Positions 1 to 5,101 of a stretch of 5,101 nt of DNA are shown one piece after another. Position numbers and translations under genes: made by a program. Under the pieces are notes generated by a model. That model was not told the origin of the DNA. It worked only from the letters and a program-made list of their open reading frames with translations, and did no database searches. Position 1 is the first letter of the stretch. Every line of letters starts with the position of its first letter. The DNA comes from Opitutia bacterium (lineage in GTDB: Bacteria > Verrucomicrobiota > Verrucomicrobiia > Opitutales > Opitutaceae): NCBI GenBank assembly GCA_003157575.1, contig PMKA01000369.1:1-5101 (forward strand). Direction: 5' to 3'.

Positions 1-579
1 GCGCTGCGCCTCCTCCCCCCGTTTCAGGGCGGCGATGTTCGAGACCGCCAGCCGGCACCAATTCCGCCCTCCCTTTGGCAATTCAAGAGACGACGCCTGC
101 AAATCGGCCCAAAATGCGGCGCCTGTCCCGGTCAGGAGCAACGCCTCGCAGGCTTTCTTGCCGGGACTGGTGAACATGGTTTCCAGGAATGCATCGACGA
201 CAGGCCGGCTCGTCGGGGAAACAAAACCCCGGAGTCGCCGCTGCAGGACCTTGGAACGGGCCATGCCGAGCATCGCGGCCCCCGCCAGGTTTACTTCCTG
301 GATCAGCCCCTGTCGATCGATCGAGAAATAGCCCACGGGGGCGAAATCGTAGAGCTCGGTGTATCGTTCCAGCGCAGCATCGACCTCCACATGGGAGCGC
401 TGGAGCTCCTCATTTTGCATCTGCAGCTCGATCTGGTGGACCTCGAGCTCGTGGACAAGCCGCGCCATCTCCACTTCAGATCTCTGCTCCCGGGCCTCCG
501 GTTTCTGGCGCAACAAACGCTCTTCTGCGCTGCGGCGAAGCGCGGCGGCACCTGCTGGCTGGGTCTGGTGCTTCTTCAT
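1..579 (-). CDS. PAS-domain sensory protein, N-terminal part (runs off left end)
   Basis: The frame is open from an ATG at 577-579 to the first base of the window, giving 193 residues with no stop, so the C-terminus and any output domain lie outside. The product starts MKKHQTQPAG and has a charged, helical, coiled-coil-like N-terminal stretch (about residues 14-75, including 'EMARLVHELEVHQIELQMQN'). A PAS-type sensor domain follows at about 72-185, recognisable by 'ELYDFAPVGYFSID', 'GLIQEVNLAGAAMLG' and the closing 'NIAALKRGEEAQR'. PAS domains bind small ligands or cofactors and pass the signal through the helix that follows; the start of that helix is visible at the edge. No signal peptide or membrane segment is seen, so it is probably cytoplasmic. 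The start is supported by alignment with the paralogue at 767-1633, which begins with the same MKKH. No convincing Shine-Dalgarno precedes it. A histidine kinase or diguanylate cyclase output is plausible but unseen. Confidence 0.85.
   Translation of the reverse strand, partial: MKKHQTQPAGAAALRRSAEERLLRQKPEAREQRSEVEMARLVHELEVHQIELQMQNEELQRSHVEVDAALERYTELYDFAPVGYFSIDRQGLIQEVNLAGAAMLGMARSKVLQRRLRGFVSPTSRPVVDAFLETMFTSPGKKACEALLLTGTGAAFWADLQASSLELPKGGRNWCRLAVSNIAALKRGEEAQR
400..579 (-). repeat. Left copy of duplicated PAS-protein 5' cassette
   Basis: This stretch encodes residues 1-60 of the left PAS protein and matches 1454-1633 at a constant offset of 1054 bases without gaps. By eye 49 of 60 encoded residues are identical. 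Exact DNA runs include 24 bases (458-481 with 1512-1535) and 22 bases (504-525 with 1558-1579). Weaker ungapped protein similarity continues to about residue 116, then fades. Confidence 0.85.
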
Positions 580-605
580 GGTAGGTCGTTATTGAAGGGC
601 GCGGC

Positions 606-760
606 GGTCAATCAGCAGCCATCAATCATCAGTTGCCAGTTAACAGTCCGCAGTAATCAGTCGCTGGTCACTTCTCGTTGCTTACTTTTCACTGATCACC
701 GCCCACTGTCCACTGCTTACTGGTCACCGATTACTGATCACTGATCGCTGGTCACTTGAT
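606..760. repeat. Degenerate 7-bp tandem repeat array (ACTGNNN) with strand switch
   Basis: The spacer between the two PAS genes is almost wholly a phased 7-bp repeat. On the plus strand, 14 consecutive heptads fill 663-760, for example ACTGATC at 691, ACTGTCC at 705, ACTGCTT at 712, ACTGGTC at 719, and ACTGATC at 733 and 740. To the left, 606-661 holds eight heptads of the same unit on the opposite strand; read on the minus strand they are ACTGATT, ACTGCGG, ACTGTTA, ACTGGCA, ACTGATG, ATTGATG, GCTGCTG and ATTGACC. The switch lies near 661-663. The 11-mer GCTGGTCACTT occurs at 663 and 747, exactly 12 heptads apart. The inverted halves could pair in a transcript (ATCAGT with ACTGAT). It resembles the short tandemly repeated heptanucleotides known from cyanobacteria, but the sequence and host differ. 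Function is unknown. Confidence 0.8.
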
Positions 761-766
761 TTGTTG

Positions 767-1633
767 TCATTGGATTCCCATTCCGTCATTCCTGGCTCCG
801 CCCCCGGAGGCATCCTCTCTGCCGGCCGGCCGCAGTGTATTATTTCCTGAAGGGGGAAACGCGCCGAGTTCCGGATAGAGCTTTCCGACGCATTCGGGAC
901 AAAGGCTATGGCTGAAAGTGGCCTCCGAGTGGCTCATGATGTATGACTCGACCTGTTTCCAATAGCCACGGTCGTCCCGGATCTTTTTGCAGCTGGCGCA
1001 GATTGGCAACAGGCCGCTCAACATCTTCACCCGGGCCAGCGCCGCCTGGAGGTCCTCGATCAAGCGTTCGCGCTCCATCTCGACCACGTGCCGTTCGGTG
1101 ACGTCCAGCATCGCCGCACGGCAGGTCAGCCGATCTTCGAGCGCCACCGCCTCGATCCGTAGAACGAGCGGCGGCTTCTCCGGTCTCGGAAGCGAGACCT
1201 CGCAGCTTTCGCGGCAGCGCGTCGCAAAGGTCCGTTCAAGACAGGAGCCAAAGGCCCGCCTGTCCGCATCGGGAAGCAGCCCCCCGAGCCGCCGCTTGAG
1301 GAGATTGGCGCGTTCGACTCCAAGAAGGCGGGCGCCGGTGAGGTTTACGGACAGGATGACCCCGTCGCCATCCATGGTGACGTAACCCACGGGGGCGAAA
1401 TCGTAGAGGTCCGTGAATCGGCCAAGGAGTTCCTCCGCCCTGGCACGGGTCTGCTGGAGCTCCTCGGTCTGCATCTCCAGCGCGATCTGATGGACCTCGA
1501 GCTCGTGGACGAGCCGCGCCATCTCCACTTCAGATTTCTTTCCCCGGGCCTCCGGTCTCTGGCGCAACAAACGCTCTTCCGCGCTGTGACGCAGCGCGGC
1601 GGCATCTGCGGGCTGGTCCGGATGTTTTTTCAT
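767..1633 (-). CDS. PAS-domain protein with C-terminal two-CxxC module
   Basis: This is a complete 288-residue soluble protein. Residues 14-75 form a charged helical, coiled-coil-like segment. Residues about 72-180 are a PAS domain ('DLYDFAPVGYVTMDGDG', 'SVNLTGARLLGV', ending 'AAMLDVTERHVVEMERER'). Residues 183-204 are a linker helix. Residues about 205-256 carry a recurrent bacterial module, 'LSGLLPICASCKKIRDDRG', followed by 'SHSLCPECVGKLYPEL'. C212/C215 and C245/C248 form two CxxC pairs that could bind a metal such as zinc (inference). This module is known at the C-terminus of many PAS, GAF or receiver-domain proteins and has no firmly established role to my knowledge. The last ~30 residues are Gly/Asn-rich and look disordered. 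There is no histidine kinase, GGDEF or DNA-binding domain, so the output is probably protein interaction or redox/metal sensing. The ATG at 1631-1633 has a well-placed AGGAAGG. Confidence 0.9.
   Translation of the reverse strand: MKKHPDQPADAAALRHSAEERLLRQRPEARGKKSEVEMARLVHELEVHQIALEMQTEELQQTRARAEELLGRFTDLYDFAPVGYVTMDGDGVILSVNLTGARLLGVERANLLKRRLGGLLPDADRRAFGSCLERTFATRCRESCEVSLPRPEKPPLVLRIEAVALEDRLTCRAAMLDVTERHVVEMERERLIEDLQAALARVKMLSGLLPICASCKKIRDDRGYWKQVESYIMSHSEATFSHSLCPECVGKLYPELGAFPPSGNNTLRPAGREDASGGGARNDGMGIQ
1454..1633 (-). repeat. Right copy of duplicated PAS-protein 5' cassette
   Basis: This is the partner of 400-579. It encodes residues 1-60 of the complete PAS/Cys-cluster protein. 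Eleven residue differences separate the copies over this stretch (for example Q5/P5, G10/D10, E51/A51). The retained DNA identity suggests a fairly recent tandem duplication, or gene conversion limited to the 5' ends. Confidence 0.85.
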
Positions 1634-1647
1634 AGGAACACCTTCCT
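1634..1647 (-). promoter_or_regulatory. Ribosome binding site inside a small hairpin, PAS/Cys-cluster gene
   Basis: On the minus strand the 14 bases just before the ATG read AGGAAGGTGTTCCT. AGGAAGG (1641-1647) is a strong Shine-Dalgarno with a 7-base spacer, which fixes the start. AGGAA and TTCCT are perfect inverted complements around a GGTG loop, so the site could fold into a 5-bp hairpin that masks itself directly against the start codon. The binding site is well supported; the regulatory hairpin is inference and may be chance. Confidence 0.6.
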
Positions 1648-1672
1648 GGGATGTTCGGCGGGGGGCAGCAGC

Positions 1673-1711
1673 GGTCAGTGATCACTGGTCACTGTTTACT
1701 GGTCACTGTTT
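1673..1711. repeat. Small ACTGNNN heptad array overlapping the end of the cheB/cheR fusion
   Basis: Four plus-strand heptads alternate as ACTGGTC, ACTGTTT, ACTGGTC, ACTGTTT at 1684-1711. They are preceded by one heptad on the opposite strand (minus-strand ACTGACC, 1673-1679). The junction makes a perfect 12-bp palindrome, CAGTGATCACTG, at 1676-1687. The unit and the strand switch match the array at 606-760. The last heptads cover the stop codon (1703-1705) and final Lys-Gln codons of the fusion gene, so the repeat extends into coding sequence. Confidence 0.8.
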
Positions 1712-4393
1712 TGGCGCCCCGTTCTGCCCTGCCCCGCCTGCTTGCCTTAGCCTCAGGTCCTGATCCTCGATATGCTTCTCCAGCCCGGCCTGAGTTGTCC
1801 GCAGCTTCTCCTCGAGCGTCTTGGCGACGGTGATGTCCGCGAATGTGATGACGACCCCGTCGATGCGGTTGTCCAGCGTCCGGTAGGGCATGATGCGCAC
1901 CATGAACCAGCGGCCGTCGCGCGCGCCAATCGGTTTTTCCGCAGAAGCGAGCGTCCGCAGGATCTCCCGCGCATCCTCGGCGAGCTCCGGGTACTTCAAC
2001 TCCGAGGCAAGGTCGGTGACCGGCCGGCCCACATCGGCAGGGATGAGCTTGGTGATCTTTGCCGCCTGGGGTGTGAACCGCCGGACGTTGAGATCGTTGT
2101 CCAAAAAGAGCGTCGCGATATCCGTGCTGTTGAGCAGGTTCTTCATGTCGCTGCCGACCCGCGAAAGCTCGTCCACCTTGGCCTGCAACTCGGCGTTGAC
2201 CGTCTGCAGCTCCTCGTTCATCGACTGCATCTCCTCCTTCGAGGTTGTGAGCTCCTCGTTGGTTGACTGAAGCTCTTCATTCGTCGACTGCAGTTCTTCG
2301 TTGGCGGACCGGAGTTCCTCCTGCGAAGTCTGCATTTCTTCGTGAACCGCACGCGCCTCCCCGCGGAGCTGCAGAAGTTCCTGCTCAAGCTCCGCCAGCC
2401 GCGCGCTGCGGGCGGGAGCCTTCGGCGTCCTGCCGGCCGGCTTTGAGGACGCGCGCGCAGCCACGTCGGTCAGGACGACCATCACCAGGCCCTGCAGCGG
2501 CCCGGGTTCGTCGAGTCGCTGGACTGTCAGATCCACGCATTGCTCGCCTCCGTCGCCTCCGACCTTGAGCCCGTGAGCCGTCACGCTTCCCTTCTTCCGG
2601 AGCGCCTCCTTGAATGCATCGGCCAGGTCGAAACGCAGTCCTTCACGGGCCATGGCAAAAATGTTCCAGTTCGCCTTGCCGGCAGCCGGCTCCAGGTACT
2701 TTCCGGTCCGGCCGCTGACATAAAAAATATCCCCCTTGTCGTTGGTGAGCACAGTGGGCGGTGAGTAACGCTGCAGCACCAGCTGGTCCGCAAGGGACTG
2801 GAGGCTGACCGGCGGTTTGGGCGCCGGATTCGCGGCGGCCAGGAAGGGAGGGCGCGAGCTGAATGACGAGGGGAAGTCGACGCGTTCCATGGGGAGGCTG
2901 GATTCGGTCCTGCGGAAGATCCGCGACTTGGCGCTCAGCGTCTCAAAAAGGTCGGTGTGACTGCCGACCGTCTCCGCGCTGCCGAGCAACAGGATGCCGC
3001 CAGGATTGAGACTGTAGAAAAACAACGGAATCAGTTTCTTCTGCACCTCCACGGCCAGGTAGATCAGCAGGTTGCGACAGCTCAGGATGTCCAGCTTTGT
3101 AAACGGCGGGTCCATGATGAGATTCTGCGGCGCAAAAGTCACCAGCTCGCGAATCTCTTTGCGCACGCGGTAACCGCGTTCCTCCTTGATGAAGAACCGC
3201 TGCAGCCGTTCTTCAGACACATCGGCGGCAACGTTGGAAGGAAAGACTCCCTGGCGCGCCTTGTCGACCGCATCACGGTCCAGATCGGTGGCGAAGACCT
3301 GAATTGCAAACTTCCGGTGGGACTTGAGCTCCTCGACCGCCTCCTGGAGCACGATGGCCAGGGAATAGGCTTCCTCTCCGGTCGAACAACCGGGCACCCA
3401 TGCGCGCAGAACAAGGCCGGGCGGACGGGCTGCCAGGAGCGCCGGAATGCCCTGCTTGCCCAACTGCTCCCACACGCCGGGGTCGCGGAAGAAGCTCGTC
3501 ACTCCGATCAGCAGCTCCTTGAAAAGCAGATCCAACTCCTGCGAGTTCTCCTGCAAAAAGCGGACATAAGCCGCCATCTTCTCGATCTGGTGACTCCCCA
3601 TGCGGCGTTCGATCCGGCGGTACAGGGTGTTGCGCTTGTAGAGGGAAAAGTCCTGGCCGGTGTGTGCGCGCAGCAGGACCACCACCTTTTCAAGTGCACT
3701 CCGGGTCTTGTCTTCCAGCGCATCCTCCGTCCGCGCGCCGAGCGGCGCACGGCTCAGGAAGTTGATGATCTTCTCGGGCAGCTCCTCCACCGGAGCCACG
3801 ATATCCGCCAGCCCGGCCTCAACGACGCTGCGCGGCATGCTGTCGAACTTCGCCGTCGCCGGATCCTGCACGAGGGCCACGCCCGCCATCTCCTTGATTG
3901 CGCGAAGACCCAGCGTCCCGTCCGAGCCCATGCCGGAAAGAATCACACCGACGCTTTGCTGTTGCTGATCCTGCGCAAGGGAGCGGAAAAACAAGTCTAT
4001 GGGCAGGCGCAGCCCGCGCGGCGCCGCCGGCTCGAACAAATGCAGGACTCCATGGAGGATGGTCATGTCCCGGTTCGGCGGAATCACGTAGACGCAGTCC
4101 GGCCGGACCTGCATGCGATCCCTGACCTGTGAGACTTTCATCCCGGTGGCGCGCTGGAGCAGTTCGGACATGATCCCCTTGTGGGTCGGGTCAAGGTGCT
4201 GGACGATGACAAACGCCATCCCGCTGCCCTCCGGCACGTGTCGCAGGAACTGTTCGAGGACCTCAAGTCCGCCCGCGGAGGCGCCGATGCCGACGATGGG
4301 AAACGAAACCTTGTCCGCCCGAAGCGGCGCCTTTTCCGGGGCCGCGCGTGCTCCCTTGTTCACCCTTTGTCTCGGCAATGAATTATTTTTCAT
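1703..4393 (-). CDS. CheB-CheR fusion with PAS, coiled coil and second PAS domain
   Basis: This 896-residue cytoplasmic protein joins both chemoreceptor-adaptation enzymes. Residues ~31-215 are a CheB methylesterase/amidase domain with the full catalytic set: Ser39 in GASAGG, His67 in QHLDP and Asp158 in SGMGSDG. The usual N-terminal receiver domain is absent, so control by phosphorylation is not evident. Residues ~233-290 are the CheR helical domain ('LYKRNTLYRRIERRM'). Residues ~295-495 are the CheR methyltransferase domain, with FFRD at 301, the S-adenosylmethionine loop GCSTGEE at 335-341, ATDLD at 368-372, and 'SCRNLLIY' and 'NPGGILLLGSAE' later. A PAS-like domain follows (~535-645), then a long coiled coil (~662-748) and a PAS domain (~750-860). 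No histidine kinase follows, unlike some relatives. The natural substrate is normally receptor glutamates; no receptor gene is in view, so the target is unknown. The ATG at 4391-4393 has AGGAG 8 bases upstream. The frame stays open upstream to the window end, but that part overlaps the divergent gene. Confidence 0.93.
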   Translation of the reverse strand: MKNNSLPRQRVNKGARAAPEKAPLRADKVSFPIVGIGASAGGLEVLEQFLRHVPEGSGMAFVIVQHLDPTHKGIMSELLQRATGMKVSQVRDRMQVRPDCVYVIPPNRDMTILHGVLHLFEPAAPRGLRLPIDLFFRSLAQDQQQQSVGVILSGMGSDGTLGLRAIKEMAGVALVQDPATAKFDSMPRSVVEAGLADIVAPVEELPEKIINFLSRAPLGARTEDALEDKTRSALEKVVVLLRAHTGQDFSLYKRNTLYRRIERRMGSHQIEKMAAYVRFLQENSQELDLLFKELLIGVTSFFRDPGVWEQLGKQGIPALLAARPPGLVLRAWVPGCSTGEEAYSLAIVLQEAVEELKSHRKFAIQVFATDLDRDAVDKARQGVFPSNVAADVSEERLQRFFIKEERGYRVRKEIRELVTFAPQNLIMDPPFTKLDILSCRNLLIYLAVEVQKKLIPLFFYSLNPGGILLLGSAETVGSHTDLFETLSAKSRIFRRTESSLPMERVDFPSSFSSRPPFLAAANPAPKPPVSLQSLADQLVLQRYSPPTVLTNDKGDIFYVSGRTGKYLEPAAGKANWNIFAMAREGLRFDLADAFKEALRKKGSVTAHGLKVGGDGGEQCVDLTVQRLDEPGPLQGLVMVVLTDVAARASSKPAGRTPKAPARSARLAELEQELLQLRGEARAVHEEMQTSQEELRSANEELQSTNEELQSTNEELTTSKEEMQSMNEELQTVNAELQAKVDELSRVGSDMKNLLNSTDIATLFLDNDLNVRRFTPQAAKITKLIPADVGRPVTDLASELKYPELAEDAREILRTLASAEKPIGARDGRWFMVRIMPYRTLDNRIDGVVITFADITVAKTLEEKLRTTQAGLEKHIEDQDLRLRQAGGAGQNGAPKQ
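2180..2347 (-). repeat. Coding 21-bp repeat: eight coiled-coil heptads
   Basis: Residues 683-738 of the CheB-CheR fusion are eight consecutive 7-residue units: VHEEMQT, SQEELRS, ANEELQS, TNEELQS, TNEELTT, SKEEMQS, MNEELQT and VNAELQA. They give a 21-bp periodicity in the DNA. A Leu or Met at the fifth position of every unit makes a signalling-helix-like coiled coil between the two PAS domains. Relatives of this fusion carry the same 'NEELQSTNEEL' stretch, so it is a family trait. Confidence 0.85.
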
Positions 4394-4401
4394 GACATTG
4401 G

Positions 4402-4406
4402 CTCCT
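4402..4406 (-). promoter_or_regulatory. Ribosome binding site of the CheB-CheR fusion
   Basis: The minus strand reads AGGAG followed by eight bases (CCAATGTC) and then the ATG at 4393. This decides the start at MKNNSLPRQR and argues against the in-frame extension further upstream, which would run through the divergent gene. Confidence 0.75.
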
Positions 4407-4478
4407 GCAGTCTGGAATCGCAGATGGTTGATTTTTATCAGTCGATGCAGCAGCTGGCGAGGATTTGTTTTTTGCCGC

Positions 4479-4515
4479 CGGCACGCGGCAGCCGGCAGGC
4501 CCGGCATGCGGCATG
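4479..4515 (+). repeat. CGGCANN 7-bp repeat, five units
   Basis: Plus-strand units are CGGCACG, CGGCAGC, CGGCAGG, a 2-base gap (CC), then CGGCATG, CGGCATG. It is a third heptad-phased repeat in the window, unrelated in sequence to ACTGNNN. It also contains two GCCGGC palindromes (4477-4482 and 4491-4496) separated by eight bases. It could be a protein-binding array or simple slippage. Confidence 0.6.
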
Positions 4516-4533
4516 GTAGGTCAAGACCCCATG
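4512..4533. promoter_or_regulatory. Imperfect inverted repeat, possible operator
   Basis: CATGG-TA-GGTC-AA-GACC-CCATG has two complementary arm segments (5 bp and 4 bp) around a 2-base centre, with a 2-base bulge on the left. It lies 58 bases before the start of the plus-strand gene and about 120 before the fusion gene. Either a dimeric regulator site or an RNA hairpin is possible; no regulator can be named. Confidence 0.3.
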
Positions 4534-4591
4534 GCGCCACGGCCGCCCGCAAGGGCATGATCAGCGCCTTGTCCTGTAGAAGAATGAAGCG

Positions 4592-5101
4592 ATGAAAACC
4601 CTGCTGCTCTATCCGGAGTTTCCGGACACGTTCTGGAGTTTCAAGCACGCCTTGAAATTCATCGGCAAACGCGCCTCGCTGCCCCCCCTGGGCCTGCTCA
4701 CCGTCGCCGCGATGCTGCCCGCGAAATGGGAAAAGCGCATGGTCGATGTGAACGTGCGTCCGCTCCGGGACAAGGATCTGGCGTGGGCGGATGTTGTGTT
4801 GATCAGCGCGATGATCGCACAACGCGACTCCGCGACACAGCTCATCGCGCGCTGCCGGGCCGCGGGGAAGACGATCGTGGCCGGGGGCCCGCTGTTCACC
4901 GTCGAATACGCCCAGTTTCCGGACGTCGACCATTTCGTATTGAACGAGGCCGAGATCACGCTGCCCGGGTTTCTTCGCGACTTCGCGCAGGGGCGGGCGC
5001 AGCGCGTTTACACCTCCGCGGAACTCCCGGACCTGCGAGAGACTCCGGCTCCGCTTTGGGAGCTCGCGGATCTGCGACGCTACGCGTCGATGAGCGTGCA
5101 A
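4592..5101 (+). CDS. B12-binding-domain radical SAM-type protein, N-terminal part (runs off right end)
   Basis: The frame is open from the ATG at 4592 to the last base, giving 170 residues without a stop. The sequence MKTLLLYPEFPDTFWSF, then 'ASLPPLGLLTVAAMLP', 'MVDVNVRPL', 'ADVVLISAM', 'IVAGGPLFT', 'VDHFVLNEAE', 'LPGFL' and the final 'RRYASMSVQ' follows the cobalamin-binding Rossmann domain of the B12-binding radical SAM family, close to the hopanoid-methylase-like/DUF4070 group. In that family the radical SAM CxxxCxxC cluster loop would come just after the last visible residue, so the decisive motif is not in view. The DxHxxG histidine that ligates cobalt in base-off/His-on proteins is not present: the site reads D52-V-N54, so the domain may bind cobalamin without a His ligand or have lost binding. 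The reaction (often methylation at unreactive carbon) cannot be inferred. Only a weak purine-rich GAAG precedes the start. Confidence 0.8.
   Translation, partial: MKTLLLYPEFPDTFWSFKHALKFIGKRASLPPLGLLTVAAMLPAKWEKRMVDVNVRPLRDKDLAWADVVLISAMIAQRDSATQLIARCRAAGKTIVAGGPLFTVEYAQFPDVDHFVLNEAEITLPGFLRDFAQGRAQRVYTSAELPDLRETPAPLWELADLRRYASMSVQ

Larger units (their letters stand above)
4394..4591. other. Divergent intergenic region between the CheB-CheR fusion and the radical-SAM-type gene
   Basis: These 198 bases must hold promoters for both divergent genes or operons. An AT-richer patch lies at about 4427-4473, with GATAAAAAT on the minus strand as a possible -10-like element for the fusion gene. No matching -35 box at the right distance was found for either direction, and no sigma-54 TGGC/TTGC pair. 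The rest is GC-rich, with a CGGCANN repeat and an inverted repeat listed separately. No small gene is convincing here. Confidence 0.5.

Noticed and set aside
391..744. Plus-strand open frame of 117 codons covering the heptad array
   Set aside because: It runs antisense to the left PAS gene and then through repeat sequence; there is no domain, no convincing ribosome site and no reason to think it is translated.
606..760. CRISPR array
   Set aside because: The repeated unit is only 7 bp, with no spacers of 25-40 bases and no long conserved repeat. It is a degenerate tandem repeat.
2957..4132. Long plus-strand open frame (391 codons) opposite the CheB-CheR gene
   Set aside because: It lies entirely antisense to well-recognised CheB and CheR domains, its product is rich in His/Gln/Arg/Leu as expected from a GC-rich complement, and no domain is recognisable. 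It is a shadow frame.
4471..4500. Rho-independent terminator formed by the GCCGGC repeats next to a T run
   Set aside because: The T run lies 5' of the hairpin on the plus strand and becomes A's after it on the minus strand, so neither strand has the stem-then-U order.
577..4522. Shared 11-mer CATGGTAGGTC at 577-587 and 4512-4522
   Set aside because: A few 11-base matches are expected by chance in 5 kb of biased composition, and the flanks do not match.
4394..5101. In-frame upstream extension of the CheB-CheR gene to a TTG at the window edge (236 more codons)
   Set aside because: It overlaps the antisense B12/radical-SAM-type gene, has no recognisable domain, and a good AGGAG-ATG start exists at 4393.

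Overview
The window is a GC-rich bacterial chromosomal segment holding four protein genes, two of them cut by the window ends. The first three lie on the minus strand in the order cheB/cheR-fusion, PAS/Cys-cluster protein, PAS protein (reading leftwards from about 4393 to 1). The fourth, a B12-binding radical-SAM-type protein, runs divergently on the plus strand from 4592 off the right end. Nothing in the sequence fixes the taxon. GC-rich codon use, multi-PAS signalling proteins, an orphan CheB-CheR-PAS fusion and the 'GLLPICASCKKIRDD' module suggest a free-living Gram-negative of the Verrucomicrobia, Planctomycetes, Acidobacteria or deltaproteobacterial kind; this is a weak inference.

Layout: 1-579 is the N-terminal 193 residues of a PAS-domain sensor (minus). 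580-766 is a spacer filled by a degenerate 7-bp repeat array. 767-1633 is a complete 288-residue PAS protein with a C-terminal two-CxxC module (minus). 1634-1702 is a short spacer with a good ribosome binding site and a second, smaller array of the same 7-bp repeat, which runs into the 3' end of the next gene. 1703-4393 is an 896-residue CheB-CheR-PAS-coiled coil-PAS protein (minus). 4394-4591 is the divergent intergenic region, with a third 7-bp repeat of different sequence and an inverted repeat. 4592-5101 is the N-terminal 170 residues of the cobalamin-binding/radical SAM-type protein (plus).

The three minus-strand genes look like a signalling cluster. A methylesterase/methyltransferase fusion with its own sensory domains sits upstream of two PAS proteins that are clearly paralogous over their first ~115 residues but carry different C-terminal ends. 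No chemoreceptor, CheA, CheW or response-regulator gene is visible, so the partner of the CheB/CheR activities is unknown. The radical-SAM-type gene is probably functionally separate.

The most unusual signal is in the spacers: all three contain phased 7-bp tandem repeats. The two within the minus-strand cluster share an ACTGNNN unit, and in both the unit flips strand part-way through the array.
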